A DNA stretch of 35,107 bases from Fidelibacterota bacterium (GTDB taxonomy: Bacteria > Fidelibacterota > Marinisomatia > Marinisomatales > Marinisomataceae). Under the pieces are notes generated by a model. The model made no database searches, had not been told where the DNA came from, and worked only from the letters and a program-made list of their open reading frames with translations. This document shows, piece by piece, positions 8,971 through 16,592 of the stretch. The position numbers and the translations under genes were made by a program. The stretch lies in contig JAAZXT010000050.1 in NCBI GenBank assembly GCA_014240005.1, forward strand, positions 1-35,107, read 5' to 3'. Within the stretch, counting starts at the first letter, position 1, and the number at the start of each line of letters is the position of its first letter.

Positions 8971-9994
8971 TTATATCATTACAAAAACTCGATAAAGCTT
9001 TTCTTGTCTCAAAACTATCTGAATCTATTTTCATTCTATTTAATCGTATCACATATGATTTATTAGAACTTTTTGAATGATAATCGAATTTCGGCATAAA
9101 CTTTTCTACCAATTCTATGGCTTCTTCTTTCTCATTTTTTTCGAGATAGATATCAACCAATCGATTGAAAGCGTAGCTACTAAATCCATCATCTAAAATT
9201 TTCGTATATAGATTTTCCACATCATCAAATCTTTTTTCATCAAATAAAAGGTTTTCAATGCTCTTAAAGGCGGTAACGCTAGCGCTTGGATTTGCTTTAG
9301 AAAACATAATAAGATATTCCATAGCTAATTCTGTATTATCGATATGATGCGAAGATAACTCTAAATAAGATTCACTATAGACGTGATCCGACTTAATACT
9401 CTTTTTCAAGTAATACAGATATTTTTTTTCATTATCTTTATCTTTGTAATCCATAGCAACAAAATAATTTAGCTTTGATTCATCTCTTTTTTTAATCTCA
9501 GGATAATATTTTATTAGCTTTTTTTCATAATCAAGCGCATCATTCCATGATTTATTATCAGTAGCTATATTTTTTAGCATTCCTAAGGACCACTTATTTT
9601 TAGAGTCTAGATTTAACATTTTTTTAAATTCATCTTCTGCTCTAATTGTATTTCCAATCTCTAAATAATCTAAACCCAAGGCTTGGTGAATCTGAACTTT
9701 TAACTCTTTTGATAATTTCGGTCTAACAATAATGGTTTGATGAATTTTAGTAGCCTTATCAATATCTCTATCTCTTAAAAGATTTCCTAATAATAAATAT
9801 GCTTCTGTATTATTTGAATCTTTAGCAATCATACCTTTTAAGATCTTGAATGCTTTTTTATGATTGTTATCAATAATGGCTTTTAATGCCTGATTATATA
9901 CTTCAATATCGCTTGGTTGTTGTGACGGTCTTTTATTTACGAAATAAACAATAATGAGTATAATGAATACAAGAAGAAAATAGGTAATATTCAA
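8948..9994 (-). CDS. LapB/YciM-like TPR protein with N-terminal TM helix, no rubredoxin-like domain
   Basis: N-terminal TM, then TPRs including LGNLLRDRDIDKATKIHQTIIVRPKL...QALGLDYLEIGNTIRAEDEFKKML, LapB-like. TTG start with GGAG upstream. Directly follows a lapA-like gene. Confidence 0.7.
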   Translation of the reverse strand: MNITYFLLVFIILIIVYFVNKRPSQQPSDIEVYNQALKAIIDNNHKKAFKILKGMIAKDSNNTEAYLLLGNLLRDRDIDKATKIHQTIIVRPKLSKELKVQIHQALGLDYLEIGNTIRAEDEFKKMLNLDSKNKWSLGMLKNIATDNKSWNDALDYEKKLIKYYPEIKKRDESKLNYFVAMDYKDKDNEKKYLYYLKKSIKSDHVYSESYLELSSHHIDNTELAMEYLIMFSKANPSASVTAFKSIENLLFDEKRFDDVENLYTKILDDGFSSYAFNRLVDIYLEKNEKEEAIELVEKFMPKFDYHSKSSNKSYVIRLNRMKIDSDSFETRKALSSFCNDIIENANIN

Positions 9995-10000
9995 GGATGC

Positions 10001-10315
10001 TTACTCCTTTTCAGTAAAGCTAAACTCTTCGCCAACAGCTACATTCCTTAAACTATCAAGTTCTTCTGAAATGTCTTTATTTGTCTTAACAAGATTTGAT
10101 ATTTCTGATCGATAAGAAAAAACAGATTTTAATGATATAATATACCCTACAATGACACCAATCATTATAAATAGTATAAAAGCTAAATAACCAGGAATAG
10201 AATGTCCATTATCTCTAAAAAAATATATCATAATGGGCTCACTATTTTTATCAAATAGCAAAAAAGTTCCAGCTAAGATACTTAATACAAATAATACTCT
10301 TAATACTCTAAACAT
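10001..10315 (-). CDS. LapA-domain (DUF1049-like) small membrane protein
   Basis: Two TM helices plus a coiled tail; FDKNSEPIMIYFF...IPGYLAFILFIMIGVIVGYIISL pattern. ATG overlaps the miaB stop (TAATG). Confidence 0.65.
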   Translation of the reverse strand: MFRVLRVLFVLSILAGTFLLFDKNSEPIMIYFFRDNGHSIPGYLAFILFIMIGVIVGYIISLKSVFSYRSEISNLVKTNKDISEELDSLRNVAVGEEFSFTEKE

Positions 10316-11652
10316 TATGCTCCTGTTATCTCTTTTCCACGTAAAATGACTCCAGTAGCCTCTGTAATTTCTACTGGAATGATATCCTTAATTTTACTAT
10401 GATTTTTTTCTACAATCACCCATTCATTTGAATCAGTTCTTCCCGCCCAATGGTTTATCGATTTTTTACTCTCTTTCTCTATTAAAACTTGTTCAAAATT
10501 TCCAATCTTTTTCATATTTAGCTCAAGAGTATGCTTCCTTTGTAGATTAATCATCTCATTTAATCTATCTTTCTTAACTTGTTCTGAAATTTGATCTGAA
10601 AATTGTTCTGCTCTTGTATAAGGTCTTGGAGAGTATTTGAAGGTAAATGCTATATTAAATTTAATTTTTTCCATTAAATCTAATGTTTCTCTAAACTGTT
10701 CATCAGTCTCTCCCGGAAATCCTACAATAATATCTGTAGATAAACCACAATTAGGCATAATCTCTCTTATTTTCTCAGCCATATAATAAAAATGCTCTCT
10801 TGTATATGTTCTATTCATGCGTTTTAACAATTCATTTGATCCTGACTGCATTGGAAAATGAACATAATTACAAATATTATCTCTGGAAGCCATAACTTCT
10901 AATAATTCTACATTAATATCTTGTGGATGAGGCGATGTATATCTAATTCTTTTAACACCAGGAATATCAGATATTGTTAATAATAAATCAGCAAATGATT
11001 TTTTTTCATGTTTATAGGAATTTACATTTTGTCCCAATAATGTAATCTCAACATAACCTTGATCTACTGCTTTTTTTACTTCAGTAACAATACTATCAAC
11101 ACTTCTGCTTCTTTCTCTACCTCTAGTAAAAGGTACAATACAAAAAGAGCAAAACTTATCACAACCTCTCATAATAGAGACCCATGCATTGAATGTGTCT
11201 CCCCTGCTTGGGAACATATCTTCATATACTTCATATCTTGATAACTTAGTATCAACAATACTCTTTTTTTCTATTAGATGTCTATTCATTAACTTAGGAA
11301 TATTTCTATAAGAATCGGGGCCTAAAATAATATCAACATATGGTTTATTCTTCAATAAATCATCTTTCAAGTTTTGAGCCATACAACCAAGAACTCCAAT
11401 GATTAAATGTGGATTTTCTTGCTTTATCTTACGGAGATTTCCTAAACGTGAATGCACTTTAACTTCAGCATTCTCCCTTATAGCACAAGTATTAAGAAAG
11501 ATAGCATCTGCATCATACAAATCTTGTGTTTTTTCTAAACCTAAATCTACTAATATACCTTCAACAAGTTCAGAATCAGCTGTATTCATTTGACAGCCAT
11601 AAGTTTCAAGGACAAACCGTTTTATAGGGCTATTTTTTATTTTTGTCGTCAT
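10315..11652 (-). CDS. miaB: tRNA-2-methylthio-N6-dimethylallyladenosine synthase
   Basis: ETYGCQMNTADSE N-terminal cluster site, radical-SAM CDKFCSFCIVPFTRGRERSR, C-terminal TRAM-like segment. Confidence 0.97.
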   Translation of the reverse strand: MTTKIKNSPIKRFVLETYGCQMNTADSELVEGILVDLGLEKTQDLYDADAIFLNTCAIRENAEVKVHSRLGNLRKIKQENPHLIIGVLGCMAQNLKDDLLKNKPYVDIILGPDSYRNIPKLMNRHLIEKKSIVDTKLSRYEVYEDMFPSRGDTFNAWVSIMRGCDKFCSFCIVPFTRGRERSRSVDSIVTEVKKAVDQGYVEITLLGQNVNSYKHEKKSFADLLLTISDIPGVKRIRYTSPHPQDINVELLEVMASRDNICNYVHFPMQSGSNELLKRMNRTYTREHFYYMAEKIREIMPNCGLSTDIIVGFPGETDEQFRETLDLMEKIKFNIAFTFKYSPRPYTRAEQFSDQISEQVKKDRLNEMINLQRKHTLELNMKKIGNFEQVLIEKESKKSINHWAGRTDSNEWVIVEKNHSKIKDIIPVEITEATGVILRGKEITGA

Positions 11653-11673
11653 AAATCTTTAATTTTTTATTTG

Positions 11674-11691
11674 TTGGGTAATGTTGGGTAA
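11674..11691 (+). repeat. TTGGGTAA x2 direct (cluster A)
   Basis: ttgttgggtaatgttgggtaa; copies at 11674-11681 and 11684-11691. Confidence 0.9.
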
Positions 11692-11785
11692 AATTACAAC
11701 CCTACCAAACTTGTGTATGTATATGAATGATTATAGGTCCCCACACAATAAAATACAATGATTTATAGAATTATCTGATATGGTA

Positions 11786-11831
11786 TTTACCCAACAAGAT
11801 TTTTGAAAAGTTGGGTAAAATTCTTACCCAA
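11786..11831. repeat. TTACCCAA / TTGGGTAA / TTACCCAA inverted cluster (cluster B)
   Basis: Perfect 10-bp inverted repeat TTTACCCAAC(11786-11795)...GTTGGGTAAA(11810-11819), followed by a second perfect 8-bp pair TTGGGTAA(11811-11818)-aattc-TTACCCAA(11824-11831). Confidence 0.9.
11811..11831 (-). terminator. Possible hairpin terminator of the cargo gene
   Basis: On the minus strand, 3 nt after the lipoprotein gene stop: TTGGGTAA-GAATT-TTACCCAA then CTTTTC. The stem is short and the T-run weak. Confidence 0.35.
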
Positions 11832-11834
11832 TGA

Positions 11835-13880
11835 TTAAAAGGTTAGATTCCCTTGACTAGTGATTTTATTAATTATACCCTTATTAGAGCCTTCGAGTCT
11901 CCTTTCAACTTTATCGCTATTAGGTATACCATAGTTATAATAAGAATCTTGAACATTAAAAAAGATTAAATTATCATTAGAGTCTTTAACAATAGAGTTA
12001 GTATAGCCACTAGTATTTTGTATATTCATCCTAGTCGAGAATAAACTATTTCCATTCTCATCCAACTTATAAAATTTATACCTAGAATCATTAGAATTGT
12101 CATTTCCTATAATAATAAAGCCATCTTCTGTTTGTATAATTTTTCTTGGGTTAGAAATAGGATATACATTGTAAAAATATGATATCATTTTAAAGTTTTC
12201 ATCAAATCTTATAATTTTAGAATCTTGAAATAATATAAATCCATAACTGGTTTTAAAAATACCATTATCAGTACCATTATTCTGTGAATTCGAATCATAT
12301 TGAATGGTATTTACTAAACTACCATTTAGATCTCTTACAATAATGTTATTATTTCCATCGTCATCGAAGTTATTGCTATATAGGTTATCATTATGTACTA
12401 AAACATCTTCAGAATCAATATTATTAACTATATCAAAGTTTGAATCTAAAACAAAATCAGAAAACAAAAAATTTCCATTTGAAAGTTCTAATAAATTACG
12501 TCTTAAAACGGAGTAATTTCCACTATATTGGGTTGTACTGTAATCTAAAGATATCGATGTAAAGTCATCATTAACTAAATCATATGTTGATGAAATTCTA
12601 TGAAAGAATAGATTGCCCCTAGTTTGATCTGAGAAATCTTCAGTAGCAGAAACTAATATTATTTCTCCAGAATCTAATTCTAAAATATCTAATATTATTG
12701 AAGGATTAACACTTAATCCTTCAATAAAATTTCTTGAAATAATTTCTTTAGAAATTGGATCTATTTCAACTACTATTGGAGCTATATAGCTATGTACATA
12801 ATTAACGCCGCTATCACTAGATTTATCAATATTTAATCCCGCAGAAGCCATTAAATAATTTCCATTATTAAGTATTGTTCCAACTGCACTGAAACCATTT
12901 GGAAAATGATTAATTTCTTTGCCTATGACGTTTTTAAATAAATTAAACTGAAGGTTATTATATCCTTCAGAAATATCTAAGAATACTGAACCGGGAGAAC
13001 TATAGTCCGTCCCATCATATGCTTGAAAAGTAAATAAATCTGCACCGACAGAAAGAGGAGAGAAGTACGCAGTGTCATTGGATACTGTAACTGTTCCATT
13101 CGATGGAAAGTCTACAATCTCAAATGATACTGAATAACTATCCACATCCGATGCGTTCAACTTAATCGGTTTTACTTCACCTATCGTTGCCTCTACATCA
13201 TATATATCATTCACATTGGGAGGATCATTGAGTGCATTCACTACAATGGTTCCATTCCCAGATCTTATAATAGATCGTCCTGAACTATCATATACAGAAA
13301 ACTTAAAAGTATCGACTCCATACCAATTAGATGACGGAACATAGGTTGCAATATTTCCACTTAACGATAACGTTCCATTAGAGACTTGTTCATCAATTTG
13401 AAACACAATGGTATCCCCATCATATTCATTTGCCTGCAATGTAATATCGATAGAATTATCTTCATTAGTACTTACAGAAACATCAATAGACTCTGGGTCA
13501 TCATTCACTGGATTAATGGTAATCTGAACCGATCCTTGATTACTGGATTTAGAACCATTGGATGCAAAATAAGTAAACGTATCACTTCCGTTAAAATTAT
13601 TATTTGGTGTATAAGTACCTGCATTTCCACTTAAAGAAAAAGTTCCGTTTGTTGGTTGAGATGCAATCGTAAATGTAAGTGGGAGATTTGCAGGATCAGC
13701 TCCTTCTAAATTAATTACAGAAGGGACATCTTCGTTTGTAGTGAGTAAAATGTCTTCAACAACAGGTGCACTTGGTTCAGTAGGTCCGGTTGGTTCAGTA
13801 GGAGTATTACCTCCGCCACCTCCACCACCGCAAGTCCATATAAATAAGACACTGAGAGTTATAAGAAATTCTTTTTTCAT
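11835..13880 (-). CDS. Surface lipoprotein with about three tandem cadherin/Ig-like repeats and a C-terminal propeller-like region
   Basis: MKKEFLITLSVLFIWTCGGGGGGG (lipoprotein-like signal and Gly linker). Repeats end in ...NGTFSLSGNAGTYTPNNNFNGSDTFTYFASNG..., ...NGTLSLSGNIATYVPSSNWYGVDTFKFSVYD... and ...NGTVTVSNDTAYFSPLSVGADLFTFQAYDG.... ORF extends to a GTG at 13883; ATG at 13880 preferred. Confidence 0.8.
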   Translation of the reverse strand: MKKEFLITLSVLFIWTCGGGGGGGNTPTEPTGPTEPSAPVVEDILLTTNEDVPSVINLEGADPANLPLTFTIASQPTNGTFSLSGNAGTYTPNNNFNGSDTFTYFASNGSKSSNQGSVQITINPVNDDPESIDVSVSTNEDNSIDITLQANEYDGDTIVFQIDEQVSNGTLSLSGNIATYVPSSNWYGVDTFKFSVYDSSGRSIIRSGNGTIVVNALNDPPNVNDIYDVEATIGEVKPIKLNASDVDSYSVSFEIVDFPSNGTVTVSNDTAYFSPLSVGADLFTFQAYDGTDYSSPGSVFLDISEGYNNLQFNLFKNVIGKEINHFPNGFSAVGTILNNGNYLMASAGLNIDKSSDSGVNYVHSYIAPIVVEIDPISKEIISRNFIEGLSVNPSIILDILELDSGEIILVSATEDFSDQTRGNLFFHRISSTYDLVNDDFTSISLDYSTTQYSGNYSVLRRNLLELSNGNFLFSDFVLDSNFDIVNNIDSEDVLVHNDNLYSNNFDDDGNNNIIVRDLNGSLVNTIQYDSNSQNNGTDNGIFKTSYGFILFQDSKIIRFDENFKMISYFYNVYPISNPRKIIQTEDGFIIIGNDNSNDSRYKFYKLDENGNSLFSTRMNIQNTSGYTNSIVKDSNDNLIFFNVQDSYYNYGIPNSDKVERRLEGSNKGIINKITSQGNLTF

Positions 13881-13943
13881 CACTTTAGATTAATTTAACC
13901 CGAAGTGATCCTAATAGTAAATATAAAAAAGTAAGACTCGTTG

Positions 13944-13963
13944 TTGGGTAAAGTGTTGGGTAA
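13944..13963 (+). repeat. TTGGGTAA x2 direct (cluster C)
   Basis: ttgttgggtaaagtgttgggtaa; copies at 13944-13951 and 13956-13963, same orientation as cluster A. Confidence 0.9.
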
Positions 13964-13995
13964 TAGACTATTATAAATAATTTATTAAGATAAAA

Positions 13996-14046
13996 TTAAC
14001 AGACATATGTCTCAAGGACAAATTTTTTGATAGGAAGGGGTTGCAT
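13996..14046 (-). pseudogene. miaB 5'-end remnant (16 codons then stop)
   Basis: Reverse strand ATG CAA CCC CTT CCT ATC AAA AAA TTT GTC CTT GAG ACA TAT GTC TGT TAA = MQPLPIKKFVLETYVC*. Intact miaB has ...SPIKRFVLETYGCQMN. The ATG directly abuts the M23 peptidase stop codon (TAAATG). Confidence 0.8.
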
Positions 14047-14943
14047 TTATTTTATATATCCTGTGAAAAAATATTTTGCAGGATCTTCTACTTTTTTATT
14101 CTTATGCACTTCATAATGCAAGTGAAATCCAGCTGCTCTTCCACTGTTTCCAGACTTTCCAACCAAATCTCCTCTTTTAATTTTTTGGCCCTTCTTTACA
14201 TTTATTTTATATAAATGCGCATAGATTGTTTCATAACCATAGCCATGATCGATCTTAACATACCTTCCCCAACCAGAATCATACTGAGCCTTTTTAACAA
14301 CGCCATCTCCCGTTGCTATAACATCAGTGTTTAAATTAACAGCAAAATCTAATCCACGATGCATCCTTCTCTTTCCATCTATTGGATCTGTTCTATAGCC
14401 ATATCCCGATCCCAAGTAGGCCTCTACAGGACTAATAGATGGAATATGTGAATACATTTTTTCGTTAGATTTAATTTTATTGAAAATAGTACTATAACTA
14501 TCTTTTTCAAGATTTACAGTATATGACAAAGAATCAATCTTATCCTTAAGCTGAAACAAAATACTAGTAGCATCTTTATCTTCAATAGAAGTCTCTTCTA
14601 CAGAACCTCCCGTACCTTGAATCTTAATATCTTCACTAAGAGGTGGAATTGCAGCATAAGTTCTAAGCTCTTTATCTCTTTCTTCTATTAGTAATAATTC
14701 TTGTTCGAGCTGAGTTATCTTAGTTAAAAGTTCTTGAGATACATCTGCATATTTTTCGTCTGTTTCTTTCAATTTATCTTGATAGTACTGATTAGAAAAT
14801 CCTACAGATAGATAATAATTAGCACCAATAAAAATGATTAGAATTAATGCAAAACTAGCCAAAATATTTAATACTGAGAAATTGATCTGATGTAACCTAT
14901 CAGAAGATAAATATTGAAATGAGAAGAATTTTTTCTTTATCAT
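14047..14943 (-). CDS. M23-family metallopeptidase (LytM-like), membrane anchored with coiled coil
   Basis: GYGYRTDPIDGKRRMHRGLDFAVNLNTDVIATGDGVV...GYGYETIYAHL...GNSGRAAGFHLHYEV. Confidence 0.95.
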   Translation of the reverse strand: MIKKKFFSFQYLSSDRLHQINFSVLNILASFALILIIFIGANYYLSVGFSNQYYQDKLKETDEKYADVSQELLTKITQLEQELLLIEERDKELRTYAAIPPLSEDIKIQGTGGSVEETSIEDKDATSILFQLKDKIDSLSYTVNLEKDSYSTIFNKIKSNEKMYSHIPSISPVEAYLGSGYGYRTDPIDGKRRMHRGLDFAVNLNTDVIATGDGVVKKAQYDSGWGRYVKIDHGYGYETIYAHLYKINVKKGQKIKRGDLVGKSGNSGRAAGFHLHYEVHKNKKVEDPAKYFFTGYIK

Positions 14944-14946
14944 AAC

Positions 14947-15264
14947 CTACTTACTCTCTTTATCTTCTTCTTTACTTTCATGATGAATAGACTCTTTTTT
15001 ATCTGCAATTTTCTTTTTTATTTCTACAATCTTTCCAATTAAACCAAGATAGCGTTTATCTCCAACGAAGTTAAGTACATTTTTCTCCTGCGTTTTAACA
15101 AATACATACAATCCTAACTTAACATATAAACTAGATAGTTTTCTTTCTAGTTGTATAATATCTAGACGTAATTTGCTGTTATGTGTAAACTCTTCTGCTT
15201 TTTCTGAAGCAACTACGCTCCATTCAGAAACATTGTTTTTTAAATCTTCCCAAAATTTATTCAT
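14947..15264 (-). CDS. Small coiled-coil protein, unknown function
   Basis: 105-aa ORF between ftsZ and the M23 peptidase gene, 3 nt from the downstream gene. Highly charged C-terminus. Confidence 0.7.
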   Translation of the reverse strand: MNKFWEDLKNNVSEWSVVASEKAEEFTHNSKLRLDIIQLERKLSSLYVKLGLYVFVKTQEKNVLNFVGDKRYLGLIGKIVEIKKKIADKKESIHHESKEEDKESK

Positions 15265-15310
15265 AGGGTAGAATTTATAGATGAAAACAAATATAGCAAA
15301 GAGTTTAAGA

Positions 15311-15340
15311 GGCTCCCAAACTAAAAATTAGTTGGGAGCC
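15311..15340. terminator. Strong hairpin downstream of ftsZ
   Basis: GGCTCCCAA-A-CTAA-AAA-TTAG-TTGGGAGCC: 9 bp plus 4 bp stem with one bulged A and a 3-nt loop. No long T-run follows. Confidence 0.5.
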
Positions 15341-15366
15341 ATCTCGTTTATTGGTAGCCAACCAAA

Positions 15367-16569
15367 TTATTTTTGTTTTCTTATATAAGCAGGGACATTT
15401 AAGTCAGAACTTTGATCAAAATCATCAAATACTAAAGTAGGTCCATCTTCTGTATTGTCGCTATCTTCTTGATAGTCATCCATTTGAAAACTTGATCCCG
15501 GATTGTTTTTTTGGTATGATGTTGTATTTGGAGTATCCATAAGCTCTTCACTTTGTCTATCATAGCTACTTCGCATTCCTTCTTTTAACATTTCTTTCTG
15601 TTCAATAGGTTGACGATTAAATCCAGTTGCAATAACAGTAACTTGTAATTGATCTTCCATATTTTCATCAACACGTACTCCGAAAATAACCTTTACACCC
15701 TTACCTGCCTCTTCATGAATAAGCTTCATGGCAGCATTGACTTCCATCAGAGTCATTTTTTTATTACCAGTTATGTTTACTAAAGCTGCTTGAGCTCCAC
15801 TAATTGAATGAGAATCTAATAAAGGGCTACAAATAGCTTGCTGAGCAGCTAAAACAGCTCTTTCTTCCCCTCTTGCAGTTCCTGCACCTATAACCGCATC
15901 ACCCATGCCACTCATAACTGATTTAACATCAGCAAAATCAATATTTACATTTCCTTTTTTGTTAATTAAATCCGATATACTTTTAGCCGCTTGTAACAAA
16001 ATAGCATCAGATTCTTTAAACCCGTCTTCAAATGTTGTAGCATTATCAACTACAGATATTAATTTTTCATTTGGCACTACAATTAAAGTATCACAAAAAT
16101 TTCTCATTGAAGCGACACCCTTAAGCGCTGACTCCATTTTCTTTGAACCTTCAAATTCAAATGGTAAAGTAACAATACAAACTGTCAATATACCTAAGTC
16201 CTTACAAACTTTAGCTACCACTGGAGCTGCACCGGTACCTGTACCACCACCCATGCCAGCTGTAACAAAAACTAAGTCAGATCCAGCCACTAATGATGCT
16301 AACGCATCTGTATCATGCATAATTGCTTTGCGCCCAATCTCTGGCTTTGCTCCCGCTCCCAATCCTTTGGTTAAATCTTTCCCAATCTGCAGCTTAGTTT
16401 CTGCTGGATTACTTCCTAGATCTTGAGCATCCGTATTGATAGCAATAAATTCTACTCCATCCATACCAGAAGTAATCATTCTGTTTATTGCATTACCTCC
16501 AGCACCTCCAACTCCCAAGACCTTGATTCTTGCTCTCTGGCTTGCTAACTCATCAAATTCAAATAACAT
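15367..16569 (-). CDS. ftsZ: Cell division GTPase FtsZ
   Basis: GVGGAGGNAINRM, tubulin signature GGGTGTGAAPVVA, C-terminal tail LNVPAYIRKQK. Confidence 0.99.
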   Translation of the reverse strand: MLFEFDELASQRARIKVLGVGGAGGNAINRMITSGMDGVEFIAINTDAQDLGSNPAETKLQIGKDLTKGLGAGAKPEIGRKAIMHDTDALASLVAGSDLVFVTAGMGGGTGTGAAPVVAKVCKDLGILTVCIVTLPFEFEGSKKMESALKGVASMRNFCDTLIVVPNEKLISVVDNATTFEDGFKESDAILLQAAKSISDLINKKGNVNIDFADVKSVMSGMGDAVIGAGTARGEERAVLAAQQAICSPLLDSHSISGAQAALVNITGNKKMTLMEVNAAMKLIHEEAGKGVKVIFGVRVDENMEDQLQVTVIATGFNRQPIEQKEMLKEGMRSSYDRQSEELMDTPNTTSYQKNNPGSSFQMDDYQEDSDNTEDGPTLVFDDFDQSSDLNVPAYIRKQK

Positions 16570-16592
16570 ATTAATCTCCTTTTTATATTCTT

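Larger units (their letters stand above)
11593..14046. mobile_element. Putative small inserted element (cargo lipoprotein gene) at the miaB 5' end, bounded by an imperfect direct repeat
   Basis: The 38-bp imperfect direct repeat 11593-11630 vs 13999-14036 (29/38 by my hand alignment) is miaB 5' coding sequence. The intervening DNA carries one CDS and TTGGGTAA-type repeats near both ends. No recombinase gene inside. Confidence 0.55.

Noticed and set aside
11671-11831. Integron attC-like sites: GTTGGGT and ACCCAAC fit the GTTRRRY / RYYYAAC core consensus
   Set aside because: The consensus is very degenerate. The only R''-R' pair in the right order (11789-11816) has a 14-nt interior with no room for L''/L' boxes, clusters A and C are direct pairs, and no integron integrase is in the window. 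Would need a folded-attC covariance search to revive.
13386-13634. 82-aa plus-strand ORF in the insert
   Set aside because: Antisense to the tandem repeats of the lipoprotein gene; low-complexity translation, so it is not an integrase candidate.
13879-13909. ATCACTT...AAGTGAT inverted repeat at the lipoprotein start
   Set aside because: Only 7-bp arms with a 17-nt spacer in AT-rich DNA; plausible by chance, so not reported as an operator.
15905-16426. 173-aa plus-strand ORF
   Set aside because: Entirely antisense to ftsZ; composition is a mirror of the FtsZ codons, with no recognizable domain.
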